This document shows positions 1 to 15,100 of a DNA stretch of 64,000 nucleotides, piece after piece. The notes beneath the pieces were generated by a model that had not been told where the DNA came from, did not search any database, and saw only the letters and a list, made by a program, of their open reading frames with translations. This DNA comes from Mansonella perstans (Eukaryota; Nematoda; Chromadorea; Rhabditida; Onchocercidae): assembly GCA_037074765.1 (NCBI GenBank), contig JBAMDO010000008.1, forward strand, positions 310,001-374,000, read 5' to 3'. The position numbers and the translations under genes are program-made. How positions within the stretch are numbered: position 1 is the stretch's first letter; every line of letters starts with the position of its first letter.

Positions 1-134
1 GCAGTAATAATCCGTTTAGCAGCACTTTTCAAGGCATCTACGCTGGCTTCATGCACCAAAATTTCATTCTGTATTACTCTGTGTTTGCAAATTTCAACTT
101 CTGCTTCCTTGATACTAACTAGTTGAGGATTGAT
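1..134 (-). CDS. vab-10: VAB-10B exon B43, spectrin repeat (cut by window edge)
   Basis: It encodes [20 protein letters not shown] and [20 protein letters not shown], open to base 1. The start of a helix-A/B pair shows that the rod continues outside. Acceptor TGATTTCAG, phase 0. Confidence 0.9.
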   Translation of the reverse strand, partial: MNPQLVSIKEAEVEICKHRVIQNEILVHEASVDALKSAAKRIIT

Positions 135-3100
135 CTGAAATCATTATAGTCAATCATTAGAGTTACATTAGGCACAAAGTAAATTTTTAAAACAACAGGT
201 AGAAAAAAATTGCCAGTATGTTCCAAAAACTATTTTCGAGAATCATTTAAGAAAAATTATTGTTTACTTTCTACTATATCCGAACACGATGAGTTCATAA
301 TAATATATAATTTTTAAATTTTTATAACTGAGAAATAATAGAAGTAAAAAAAAAAGAAAAACAAACTTCATCCAAAACACGCTGTGTTTTCTCGATCCAA
401 ATCATCAATTGTTCATATGCCTGCGAGAATTGTCCCATTTCCAATAATGCTCTTTCCGTTTTTTGTTGACGTTCATTTAACAATGCATATAACTAAAGTA
501 ATTTATGCTTAATAATAATTATTATTGTCAGAAGTTAATTATTTATTATTATTATCAGAAGCATAAATAAAGTATAATGTGTTGTGCTTACGTACAAAAT
601 GTAATTTTAATTGTTGCCATAGAATTTAGAAGCACCAATTTCACATATTTAAAATATTGAAACCCCAGTGATTTCATGACAAGTATTTTAATTTAACCAA
701 TTGAACACTAACTCTATTCCAGCGAGTATTCAGGTCATTCATCGGGGCTCTGATGCTTGCAGATTGTTGTGCAGTACTATCAACGCAAAGATTTGCACAT
801 AACTGATTCAACTGCTCCTTCTCAAGAGTTTTCTCGTCCAGTAATGAACGTAAATCACTCAGAGCAGCAAGCTGTGAAAGATAAAATATGAAACGAAATC
901 TATTTAAAAAAAAAAATTCTAAATAACTGATTCATTTAATTGAAAGTGAACTTTTATAAAACTCAAAGTTAAATATTTACCTCATTCTTAACATCACTAG
1001 ATGATATGCCAGAATCAGAATTTAACTTGAATACTTCAGCTTCCGTTTCTCCTAGCCAATTTATCAACTTTGTTAGTAAATCATGAAATTCTATTGCTTT
1101 TTCCATGGCTTCATCCAAATCTGATTCTCTGAAATTACTTATATGTTGCTCGCTGTACAATACCACAATACTGAATCATACTTTTATGAACACTTAGCTT
1201 CACAACAAATAATTAATTAAACTCAATTAGTATGGAGAAAAAAATATTTAAAACTTACTTTCGCTCGCACATACCAGTTATCGAAATCCAATCTCTTTCA
1301 ATTTCGTTCATTTGCTGTTCTACATAAGTCTTTTCTTCATTGGCAATAACATCACAGAGATCGCGTCCAGCGTAACGCAATTCATCCATAATTCCGGGTT
1401 TAATTTCTTGCATTTCATTTTTAATTGCCTATAATAATGATCAAATTACCTTTAGATCCTCATATTGACTTCTTTCAAAAAATTGCACCAACAATAAAAA
1501 ACTAACAATTAGAGTAATAAAATTCTCAATTTTAAATTCAAATAAAATAAGCATTCAACAAACTAGAAGGATGTTTCGTTGTTGCTCTATAATTGTTGGC
1601 TCTCCAAGCGCAGGTTGTATTCCTTCAATTCGCAAGCGTAATTCATTAATCGCTTTCGGACAAGACTTTAATTGATGCCAAAACCGTTCTGCTTTAGCTA
1701 ATGCATCTTCCAAGACATTTTCCCTTGTTGTAACATTTTTCATCAGTTCTTCCCATAACGCATCAAGTTCTTTGATTTTAATGGTAATTTCTAGAAAAAA
1801 ACGATTCGCAATTGTTATTGTAGGATTTGCATTGAATTTTCAAATAGAATACTATAAATTTTAGTCTCAATCTCGTCAATATACATTATGCTTTTTGTTT
1901 GTATTATTTTTTTATGCAATATTCTATTTATTTATCCATTCCATTACCAACATCATCTGATCGTACCTGCAGCTCCAGTATCATTTGGTTTTGCATTCAT
2001 AATAATCTCTTGTGCATTTTCCTTCACTGATCTCAGTATACCTTCTTTATGTTTAAGTTGTTCTATCAGGAAACGATTATCAATTATTTGTGATTTGATA
2101 CGTTCTGGATCAGTTAGTATTGGCTCTGGATTTCGAATCTGTAATCATTATTGCAATGTGTGCACAAAATGAAATTGCAGATCTTTGCAAATGGATCCAA
2201 GAATAATCTTGTAATTTTTACCCTGTAAATAATAAAGCTATACCTGTATGGCAACACCATCTAGACTGGCTAGGACAACATCTAATCTATCCGTGAACTG
2301 ACTGCTCTGTTCGATTGCGGTTTCAAGTGCCTCAGCTCGTTGATGAACAGCATTTCGAGCAGTATAAAATCGTTCATCTAAGCCTTCAACTATTTTCTGA
2401 AGTTGTATTTCATCTTCTGGACCACATAATTCACTCAAAGCACTGACATTTTTATGAAAACGATCCATCAACGATTTGTGTGATATGATTGAATGTTGTA
2501 GTTTCTAAAAAAAAATAAATATAATTTTAGGAAATTCTAAGAACTCTGTTAAAAAAGTCAGAACGAAATTAGTGATCGACAAATGTGTATTATTTGTATC
2601 AGTTAAAATGACTCATTCCAGCGATTTTTTCCTAGATAAGTTAGCTTTATGACCAATATTTTTCTTAGTTAAACTAAGCAAAGATTCACTTCTCGAACAA
2701 TTAAATCAATTTAACATTTATAATATTATGTAAAGCAGTTTCACAGCTGAAATAAATGCTTATTTCATTCAAATCCTTTAATGCTTCTCGAATTTTATGA
2801 AAATTAACAATTTTACTTCATTGCAATAAAAGCATGTATTGGACTGCATTAATCATTTCAAGTAAAAATGATTTAAATTAGATATGCTGTGACCTAGTGA
2901 ATGTCTGCAAATATGCGTTCCTTCAACAACATATAAAAGTTGTTTAACAAAACTGAAAAATTTACAGTATTATGGACTTGCTGCTGCATCAGTTGGTCTC
3001 GCTGATGGCCTATTGTAACAGGTGGACAGTTTTCAATCTCGTTTTCTATATTTTCTAACCAGGAATGCAATTCACCAAATGAATGATCGATTTCAAGACA

Positions 3101-6100
3101 TAATGCTAGTGCTTGTTCCAATTTAGCCAATCTTTCGTCACCCAACTGGGATACATCAGTCGAAAGAGTTCGTCCAGTCTGGAATGAAAATAGGCGTAAT
3201 ACTGCATTACTGCATTACCGTGCTTACATACCTGCTCTACTTGTTAATAAGTCAACTTTATTAATGACTCTCCTTATGCAGAATATTTTCATCTCATTAT
3301 CAGTGCCATTTTTTTTCAATTTTCTAATCGTTTTCTTTAATTGTTTTCTTAATTGTTTTCATTAGGTTTGCGCTAATTAACCTCAATTTTGCTTTCGAGC
3401 AATAGATCCTGGCCACTGGCTTCACCACCCAAAGCACGAACAACTTTATGTGCTTCTGCAATTGTGTCTCGTAGTCGTGCTTTCATTACTGCAACATCCT
3501 CATTCATTTGTTTCTGATTTTTCAGCTGCTTTTTAACATAATCTGGATCTACTTCCGGTGCTGCACTCTGCAATATAAGCCAGACTTAATTGACTAGATT
3601 ATAGACCATTCCTAGAATCTCCAGAAATTTTTAGCGGAAAAGAAATCCTGAACAAAAACATAGTGGAATTAAAAATGCACAGTAGAATGGATAATAGTAG
3701 AACTACATAGCAATAAATCATATTGCCTGAAATATCTTAATAATTCATCGAAAAATACCTGCAATAAACGTTCATGAGCATCGGCAAACCACTCATTAAG
3801 ATAGTCTAATTCATCCAAAACTTGTCGACTTTGCTTCTCAACTGATGTTAGCTTATTACCTTTACGTGTAATCTGAAAATGAATTCAGTATTTATTTAAC
3901 GGAATAATATTCTAAATCTGAACAAAACAGTCCTTCATTCAAAAAATCTCTACTTATGAAACATGAACAATCGATTTATTACCGATTTGCAAAAAATTTA
4001 TGATCATTCTTCCAGAATATAGATTACAATTTCAGATTTTGCATAGTAGAAAGACTTAATTAACCGAACCTGCTCAGCAAGATGATTAAATCTACGTGTC
4101 ATATCATCGGTTTGCATTTCCAGCTCATCTGTTTTGAAACGAACGAGATTCTGAAGCTGTTTCGAGATATCGCTAATTTCTTCAACATCAAGACGCCATT
4201 TCGCCAAATCATCTTCTATTTGAGCTAATACTGCTGCTTGAGTTTCAAGTGGAGTCTAAAATACAATCTTATTGAATTTTTTTAACACAAATATATTATT
4301 ACTTTCCAAAAATTTTTTTCCAAAAAACACGTTTCAATTTAGCTCATTTGTATATTTCATAGTAGCTGATGAAGAGCTCACTATTTATTTATATCTCATC
4401 TTAATGACAGAACGAATAATGTCAATCCACAGTTTACATGAATGAATTAGAAAATGGCAGCCCATTAAGTTAGGAATCCTAATTTTTGGATTTTTTTTTT
4501 TAAAATCTTAATCGGCTATTTCAATTCCATCAACAGGATTAACTGGCTAATTAGAACAATGCAACTACACATTAACATAAAGCACTCTTGAAAGAATTTT
4601 ATTAAGCAGGTTTTCGAATGTTTTTATCAGCAATATCGCTATAAAATTATAATCAAATACCTGATCTACAGTCTGTAAATCTTGCTCAGCAGCATCCATC
4701 CATTGTTGTACAATATCATAGCCATCGTAGAATTTCTCTGACAACGGTAAGATTTCACTTAAAATAGCAATTTTAGCATCCGCTACAGCTGTTAACTCAA
4801 GATAGCGTGCACGTAAAGTTTCTATACGACTTTGAAGAGCAATTGCTTCATTGCCAGTTGTTTGTCTACATAATTCATGACCGTCCTCAACAACCATCGA
4901 AACTAAGGCTTCCTGCTTCGTTATCTCCATCGTTAACTAAAAAGGAAAATTTAATCATGCATAATAAATAATCGTAAAATTCTTTCAAACTATTTCATTC
5001 CATCACAATTTTCTACATCAATAAATAATTAATCACCGTCTATTTTATCTGTCGTGTCGCATTTTTATTTATCCATTTAAATATCACTATTTTTTTTATC
5101 TATTCATCTAAACCGAAATGACATAATTATACAATCCTAAATAATTTTTTATATTATATTAATTTATAATGCAAGAAAAATAATGGTCCATACAGCGGTA
5201 AGCAAAGCACTTTGCTCGTTCAGTTCTGTTGGATAGATCGAAATTGTCATATCTAATTTGTCCATATCATTCTCCATCTTATCCAACCAATCTGTTAGCA
5301 TCTTTGTGCGTTGCAAAAAGTTTGCTATTTCTTCACCAATCTGAAAAATGAATTATAACTTACAAAGCTTGTATTTTTCATCCCTATATTTTCGAGAATG
5401 CAAGCCAAGTGTAAAATTCCTATAAAACGTATTATGAAAATAAGACTATGTGATAAGTCTTCGTCATACGTTACGTTTTTAATTACAACTTCACAGTTCC
5501 ACTTGCTTAATTGTCATAACTACGAACAACCATCAAAGAAGTGTATTCGACTGTATGTTACTTGTCTGCTATAGGCTATTTCTTACGCCATAATTATGAA
5601 CAAGCATCAAATAAGTCGGAAAACAATTTAAATGATTTCAAATTTCCAAAAAAAAAAAAAAAAAAACAATCACCTGCTGCAGTAAAACTCCACATTCAGC
5701 AGTTCGTTTACCCAAGTTTTCATATCGTATCATATAGTTTTTGAATATTGCCTCCAATTCGGCAGCTTCTTCATTAGACGTTAAATTAGCAAGAAGGGGA
5801 CACAGCTGCATCATCTTTTCTACATCGGTATGCTTCATTTCAATATTTTCTTGCAATTTCTAAAATAAATTTCATCTAAATCCTAAACATTAAGGTGCCA
5901 AGAGCAAAAATCTTTTTCTATTTAGTGCCTCTCCATAATTAAAATGAGTTATAATACTCATTTTTCTTCCTCCAGCATGACACCGCAACGCTTTTATTTC
6001 AAGAGAAAAGGCTGGACACTACTAAGAAATCTTGAGTAAACAAAATATAACATATACATGAAAAAGTTTTAAACCTGATATAAATTAATTTGTTGTTGAA

Positions 6101-9100
6101 GTTTTTCTTCATCGGTTGGTACCTGTCCGAGCTCCAGTAATGAACGTTCGGTTGTTTCAAGCCATGTTTTGAATGGTCCCGATAATTGTGCCCAATCTTT
6201 GGTTAGAGCAATTGCATCATGCAAGCAACCACGTCGATCTTGAGCGCTTTCGATTAGTGCAGCATATCTAAATATAGTTCGATTCCAGTTCAAGAATGTC
6301 CAATCTATCCACTTATAAAAGAAACAGAATTTTAAAAAAGCCAAAAAACTGACATAAAATGTTTTGCAAAATATTTAGATAAATTAAATTTATTAAAAAA
6401 CATTGAGAACTTTAATCAAAAACATTTAACATACAGTACTTTAAAGTAAGCCTACAAAAGATACAATTACTGTATGTAATAATTGGAAAATATCAATGTT
6501 CATTCCAATATTAATGATTTATAAAATCGTAATGAAACTGGTTACCAATCTGCTGCGTCCCATATTTCATTCTCTTTTCATTCCAGTTAAATTTCATTGT
6601 TTACAGCAGATGCTGTATTAAAGGAAAAAACCTGTCTGTTTTGAAAAATACTTTGGTAAATTAACTTTAGTTAAAAACACTGAATAATTTTTTGCCTTTG
6701 TGTAACTTTATTTGCTTGCTCCTTCAGTGTTTCGCGTTTCGTAGCATCTGTTATAAGTTCTACAATTTTGTCGATCAATATTTTGAAACCATCAATACTG
6801 GAAATAATATCTAACAGATGGAAAATATATTTTCAAAATTGTCATCTTTTTTTAATAAATAATGAACTGTAATGGAAAGCAAGCAAATTCGAGGCAACTT
6901 GTAAAGTTGTTAAAGAAAAAAGTTTAATTTCAACAAGTGTCAAAACCTATGACAGTGGTATCTTCCAGTTTCATTTCAACAAGTGTTAAAACCTATAACA
7001 GTGATATCTTCCACTATAATTACCTAATATACATTTAATGAAAATAATATCGTATGGTTTCCACTAAGTATATGTACTGCGCTTAGATATAGTACTGATT
7101 TCATGCCTAATTTTTCAGTATATCCTCTCCAATATTTGACTTCAAAAATGCATCAATCGTAACTTACCTTTGTTGTTTTTCCTCAATATGCTTCAGTAAA
7201 ATATCATTTGCTCGAGTTTGCTCCTTGACAACTTTGTATTCGATAGATGGCATTCGCTGATTCTGGAGTGATTCCTCTGTATCTTGTAGCCATACAAGAA
7301 GCGCATTATGCGCATCGGTGTAACTTCCAAGTTCTTGTAATGATGTACAAACTTGTTGTTCACGATCTGCTATCTGCTTATTTAAAGCATTCCAAACATT
7401 GGTAAGTTTATTCTTTTCTTCTTCCTAAATTCAAAAATATCAACTTAACTGTAATAACTGTGACAAAATATGAAGAAGCTAGTTAATTTGTAACTGTAGC
7501 ATGCGAATTTGAATTTTATTTCATGTCACACAAAATTGGACTACTTTGAAAGATAAGATTCTATGTCGAATATTACTTATAAAAGTCAATTTTATAGTTT
7601 ATGAAAGCGTACGAGTGTTGCTGTAGAGATTCCTTCGTCGGCACTTTTTATAAGCTTATCACAATTTTCCAAAACTGCAGCATAATTCTGATTAGTTGGT
7701 CGTAATTTTTCGTGAAAGATTCGCAATTTTTCCTGCTGCGTTCGCAGAATATTTAAATCAGTTTGTACAGGTTCTTTTAATATATCATCATTTGCAAGCT
7801 TTTCAATTTCATCTCTTAATGCTTCTGCTTTGCTAAAATTAACACATTATCGAATTATTATTTCATTGAAGCAACAATTCTATTCTTAACAACCAAATTT
7901 AATAAAAGAATAAATGAAAATTTCAGAACTTATATGAATGATATTAGATCCTTGAGCTTTTTGTAATCATTCAAAGGTATTTAAAAAAGCAGTGAATCTA
8001 AAAGTTAATCACAAATACAACAATTATTTGAATTTCATCAGTTGGATTTCTACTTCAATATATGATCAGAAATGATCTGATATTCAAGTGATGGAATACA
8101 ACAACTATTTCTCTTCTCTTTTAATCTCGCAAACAAATCATATATGGATGGCAAGATCAAACAAGTTCAAAACTTTAAAGATATGAATTTTAGTAAGTTG
8201 ATCAAGGCAATTCTGCATGATCGAAGAATATTTATAAAACTACTAACCAAACAAATTCCTGTATAACCAAAAGCGTGTTCCCAATAGAACGTTTACGTTG
8301 CATGATAGCAGCACGTTGTTTATTGAGATCTTCTCTGATTTCGTTTATCTGCTGCATCACTGCATTTTTTTGTGTTGTTTGAGTAATAGTAATGTTACAA
8401 ATTTGTTGCCATTCTGATACCAATTCATCCAAAACCTAAATATAAATTCAAAATTTCTACACACTATATATAAAGCAATTTTACACATCTCCTATATGTG
8501 GTAATTCTGCAACGAATGGATAATTTATTATTCTTCCATTGAATGGCAAGTATTCAATGATCCATAAATTTCACGAAGCAGATGACGCATTTGAATTTGA
8601 TGCAATATTATTAGATTAGATGAAAAATAATCTACATATTTTACAAGAAAGTGAAATGAATGGATTAAAAAAAAAACTGATATTTAGGAATTTAAAACTG
8701 AATTCAATTAACCTTTTCTTTCTCAGCAATATTTTTCAATAACCCATCACAAGACCTATTTTGTTGTTCCAATTTTGCTACGTTTCGTTCAACTGGTAAT
8801 AGCGAATCCTAAATTGCTTTAAAATGAGAAATGAATTTTTTTCCCTCAAGCAATTAAATCATTTTTTTTTTTGCCTGACAACCATCAGCAAATCCATGGA
8901 ATATTCTATACAATATTTAGAAAAATATTCCACATGAAATAATTTAGCAAAATTACATCAAACATTTAGCCAGTATTCAATTCCAATGAATAATGAAAGA
9001 GACTTGTACAAAAGCTATTTCGTACTCTTTAGTGCTAACAGTGACAGCAAGTTGCTCTTTCGTTTGTCGTCTTTTCAACAATGGAGAAATCAATTTTTAA

Positions 9101-12100
9101 CAGCAAAAAGAATAACTTTTGTTAAATATCATCTTTCATTATCAAAAACCTCTAAGGAATTAAAAAATCACTTTTTAAAAAAAATTAAAATTTCTTCTGA
9201 TAACTCACTAAAAATGTAACATGTTGAAGAGCCTGAAGATTGAAAAACTCACTTCATTTACATTTCGAATTTCAGCATTCAGTGAGCTGATCTTTTGTCT
9301 TACGATATCCAATATTTCGTCTCTCTTTTTTATTTCACGATGTAAATCTTGAATGACCGTTACAACCTGAGCATATTGCTCATTCATTTTACGCACATCT
9401 TCATCAAGAATTTCAGCTTCTTCATGGCTAACAATTCCTTCGATATCTTTCAAAGCCGCGCGTAACTCCCGTTCTTTCTTGTGCCAGCTATTTTCAAAAT
9501 CATCAACAGCTGAAATTAACAAGGATATCTTTTTGGAAAAAAGTTTCCCATGACAGAGATGTGTGAAGATTTGACAAACTTTTAACCATTTTTAATTCAC
9601 AATATATTTCATATGTGAAATATGCAGCATCTTTATCGCTTAAAAATTCAGTTAAATTTTTAAAGTTATTTCAGATGCTTACTTTTCAACAAAACCTCTT
9701 TTGTAATTGACGAAACGCCATCATCTCTTTTCAAACTTTCAGCTGTTTCTTTTGCTGCATCTAATAGACTTTGCGCTTCCTCTTTCCTTCTTGAAAATTG
9801 TTTTTGAATATCCTTCTTAAAAAAAGAAAAAATTAGATGTTTCCAGAAATATGCATACATTGCTGAAACTACGCATCCTTCGTATTTTCCATTTCTGACA
9901 TTTTTTGACATCACGATAAAATGTTCATGAGAAACTTAAAGATTTCTTATTTGAAATCCTACCGAAATTTGTGCCTTCTGCGATATATTTTTGATATCTT
10001 TCAGCAATACCCTTAAATCGCCAGTTACATTTTCTACTTCTCTACCAAGTTTTCTCAGTGATGGTCCAGTTGTGATTACTTCCAATTTATGTAGCAGACT
10101 TTCCAACATACCAACTTCAACTTCATGCTTACCAATTTCTTGCTTCATACCAGCTAAGTCAGCTATATCATTATCCTAAACAGTATATTAACATCAAGAA
10201 AAAAAAAGATTAATATATACCAAAAGAGTCTAGGAAATTTATGGATAATAATTATTTTATTATCCATAAATTATCCATTTAAAAAACACTTCTTTGTTAA
10301 AGCTTGTTTTAAAAAAAAATTATTCTTTATAGAAACCAAGGTTTATTTAAGCATCAAAGAACTGCTCATTTTCTGCAAAAAAAACAGTTGCTGGTTTTGT
10401 AATTGGAACGGGCGATGCCACACTGAGTGAAAAAAAGCAATGCTAGAAAAGTAAAAAAGCGGAGATTGTTATAAAAATTGTGAACAAATAGATATTCTAA
10501 TTTGATAAATATAAAAAACTTATGAAAATTTAATGAGAAAACCGGCCTTGCTTCCTGAGATTTCGTTTAATCGCAATCGATTCTCATCTATTTGCACTGT
10601 CAAAGATTTTAGTACATTTTCCATCTGATTTACAAGATCAAAAGCTCGCTCAGCATTTGCATGTTTTGTTTTCGTTTCTTCTAACAATGGATTCCAAACA
10701 GCACAGAGATTATCAAAGATTTCTTTCTGCTTAGAATTTGGTGCTTTTTTCATCTGATCCATCAATTTTGCTCTGCAAAGTTTGTTATTTTGAAACCTGG
10801 AAGATTTTTACTGAAAGTATTTGGTGTGAAATATGTATAGTGAGACAAAAGGATTGCAAAGGATGAAGTCTAGTTCGAAAGAGAACAGATTTATTTAGTG
10901 GGAAATTTGTTAAATAATTTCAACAAAACTATGCATTGAGAAATATGCATTATGCATTGAGAACTGAACAATAAATATGTATTGAGAAATGAACTAAATA
11001 TGCATTGAGAACTAAATATGTATTGAGAACTGAATAAATATGAATATACATTGAGAACTGAACAATCTTAACTGTAGCATGATTTAAATTAAAAAATTCT
11101 ATAATACTTACCAAAATATTTCTCAATATATTACTAAAGGTAGACGTAAAAATGGTCCATTCAAAAATTTGTAAAATCATAAACCTTAATAGGGTAATAT
11201 CGCCCTCCTTATCCAATACAGCACTGTAAATTTTCTTAAGTGTTGCTCGCTGTTCAGTAAGCTCCATGGAATTCACTGATAGAGGACCTAAATCCGAAAA
11301 CTGCTCCTGCATATCTTCTATCCATTTTATTGCTGCTTCAGCTTCTGCCACTGTTTGACCTTCTTCATTCTTTGTATTTGCTACTGCTACTTTCATACTT
11401 TCTAAAGTAGAATTTTTGTATTATTCGTGACCTACTGACCAAAAAGATTGTATTTTCAGTACACTTAGTATAGCAAACACTTAGCTCAAATTATTTTAGA
11501 CAAATAACAGTAAAAATGATAAATGAAAAAGAAAAACAGTAAAAATGATAAATTCAAATTGATGAGAACTTTGGAAAATTGGAATAATTGATGGAAATAA
11601 GAGTAAACTCAGTAATTTTTTTTTTATTTTTATTTCCAATATTAAAACTTACCTATTTTCTTACACAATTCCTGAGCTGTTTGCATCGTCGTATTTAGCT
11701 GTTCGCGTAGATCCATTTGCAAGTTATGATCTTGTGTGTTCTCGCAAATCAAATGTACAACATCTTTCAGTTCGTCTAATTGCGAATCAATTTCGGATAA
11801 TCGTATACTTGATGCATTCAAGGTGTTTAATTTTTCATCAACATCGCTTTGAGATGTTAGCGAAAAACGACTTATCTGTTCTATTGTTTCCGCAACACCG
11901 ATCAATTCCATTCTTAAAATAATTCATTATAAGTATTACAGCGAAATCTTGACTTCCTAGCATTTCAAAAAATCCTAAGTTCAGATTTGAAAATTTTTCA
12001 ATTTCAATTGAACAAGTTTAAAGTTTTTCAGTAAACGACCTCCTTATTTAAAAAATTTCCAAGATCTAAGAAGCAAATTTATTTTTATACGCGTAAAAAA

Positions 12101-15100
12101 TAAGGGATAGGTAAAAATGTACAATAAGAAAACTTTACTTCGCAGCTCGTTGCTTGCTAGAAAAATTCAAGCCAAGTTCTTTAACTTTCTGAAGAGTTAG
12201 TTTCTTCTTTTCCATTTCATTTTGAAATGAAATCCACCGGCGATTCAATAAGTCCATCTAGAAAGATAACCTTGGTCGACAATTCAAATTCATTTAAAAT
12301 TTTCATTCTTTCAAGAAAATTATTCACTTACCTCCATGATAATCTGTTGTGTGCTTGCTGAAGTTGCACTTTTTGCCACCAAATTATGTGCCAATTCGTT
12401 CACTTTATTTCGGACTGCATCCTGATCTTCCAATTCACCTCGAAGTAGCTACAAACCAATAACACTTCCTGACTTATAGTAAAAGCGAAACAGAGAAAAT
12501 GAGAGAGAGAAACAAAATAAATACCTCAATTTGTATAAGCTGATTATCTATAACTTTAGTATCAACATTAATGGTTCCGATCGACGACATCATCCGTTCC
12601 TTTTGTATCAACCATTTATCAAGGCTTGTTACTCCTACAAATATTACTGCCATAAAATTAGTTTTCTAAATATTAAAAACTTTAAAAAGAAAATTTGAAC
12701 TATAAATAAAAAAAATCTTGCCTTCAAGTAACTGCTCCGCATACTCATTCCATTCCTTCAAAATTGATACTGCTTGATTCAGTTTTTCCCAATCAGTTTC
12801 AAGCGCCTTCTGAGAATTTACAATATCGGAAGTTCCCGTGATAGACGGTTCACTCATCAGTAAACGTGCTTTGTTTCGAATTTCTTCCATTTCTGATTGT
12901 TTCTCCTTCCCAAGAACTTCTTCTAGCCGTTTTATTTTTGCAATATTTGTACGAACAATTTCGTTAACAAATGTTTCAGGACATTCTGTGCTCTGTAAGA
13001 GAAAAGTGATGGTACAAGAAATACGGCATTTTACTAGTCGTATAATCCTTCGAAAAGTCGACAAAATACAGTAGTGCTTTTCCAATTCTAAACAGGCAAG
13101 AGCATACAATCACATGCGATCTTCTAAAATTCTGTTGAACTGGCCAGGAAGAAACTAACCAATCGTTTGTTTTCGTTACTAATCCAGCGTGCAAGACTGT
13201 CACGTTGTAAGTCCCAATCTGATAACCTTTCACTATCTGTACTGATCTTTTCATCTTTTAATCGTAGAAAAGAGCCCAAAGAAACATATCTCTGTTGTAG
13301 AGAAGAAATTTCACGCAATGCCTCTTGAGCTTGCTTCGACAATCCAGAAATTCCTTTCATTTTCATACTGAAAAAAAAAAATTTCATGAATCAAGAAAAA
13401 TATCACTTTTTAGTTTACTGCTTATTCTACAGAATCAATGATATATACAGAAATATGCTCTTATAATGAAATATATATTTACACGGAGATCTCAACCGAA
13501 ATACATTTAGAGAGACGAAAGAGAGAGAGAAAATATGGTCGTTCTAGTTCTGTATATAATAATTCTTTTTATGTTATAAATAATTAACAACCATTATTTT
13601 TAATATCTTAATAAGAGTATATAATGGAACCAAAACGATTTTATAGTTAATACTGCAAATCTCTTTTGGAACTCCAAAATGTGCTTTCGAATATTGCTAG
13701 AATAACTGAATACAAATAGAAGAATCATAGGATTATAAATATACTAAAAAGTTGAACTATATTAAATGGATAAATTTGAATTTCACAAGGTGAATTTTAG
13801 CTTATTTAGATTTTGAAAAACTGTCACCTGGAAATGGTCTCAACTTCGACCAATTTCGAAACGCTATCATTTACTGTTTCAAATTCCGAGCGACAGTTTT
13901 GATAATCCGTTTGTAATAGCTGGCATGTTGAACGTTGTTTAGCTAAATCAACCGGATTCAACGAACACTTCTCCAAAACTGTAAATATTTCACAAATTAA
14001 TTCACGATATGATTGATAATTAGTAAATATGACTAAGAGTATAATTGCATGTTTGAAATGGGAATGTCGATACTGATGTACAGATAACACATGATAACTA
14101 TCTTAGTACCAGTTTTTTTTTTTTTTTGAAATATAAGTTGTACTATAAAAATGCATTAAGTTTCGCAGGATAAAAGCCTTTACTTCTCTCTCAATCAAAG
14201 TAATACTTTACTCAAAATAAAATTGATTACCTTGAGCTTTCGTCTCCATATCATTCAATTTTGCAGTAAGTTTATTTTTTAGTTCTTGAGATGTCTCAGA
14301 TAGTTTTTCAATTTCATATCCATGACTGATAAGTTCATTAACCCGAGAAATAGATTTTTTGATGGCATTGTCAATGTGAGAAACCTATAACGAAGAAACC
14401 TATAAATAATCACTTCCATTTTACTTTTAAATGATTGCATGCCTACATCAGATCAGATCGAATTGATAGGACCTACAACGAAAAATTTAAAAAGTCATCT
14501 CCATTTTACTTTTTCTAATGATTATATACCTACATCAGATCAGATCGAATTGATAAGACTAAGATTAAGAAATGAAGGAAAGGAAAATGCTGACTGATAA
14601 TTTTATAGTGGTGAAAGAAAAAACAATTTAAAATAAAAAATGAAAAATCGTAAAAAAAAAAACCTTTTTTCCCAAACCATCATCTCTGACAACGTTTGGA
14701 ACAGAAAAAATCCATTTGTATTTATTTTCCATTTCTTTCCATTCACTCTGCGCCAATTGTTTCAATTCATCGCTAATTGCATTTAATTCATTTATATCTG
14801 TTAGCGAAGCACCCGAGAGATTTTCATTTAACAATAGTAATTTCTCGTTGATCGATGCTTCCATATTGTTGAAATCAGTTAGAGCCATTGATAGTTCCAT
14901 GATGTTATCAATGCAAGCCTATATGTCGTGATAATTATTTGAACATCTGATTAATGTGATCAACAATTCAGAATTCCATCTTCACATTTATACTATTCTA
15001 ATTAATGATTTTACGTTTGAAGAATAGAAAAACTGCGCAAGATATATAGATAGACCTTCGAAGTTGCAAATAATATTGCGAATTTTCCCTGAGCATCGTT

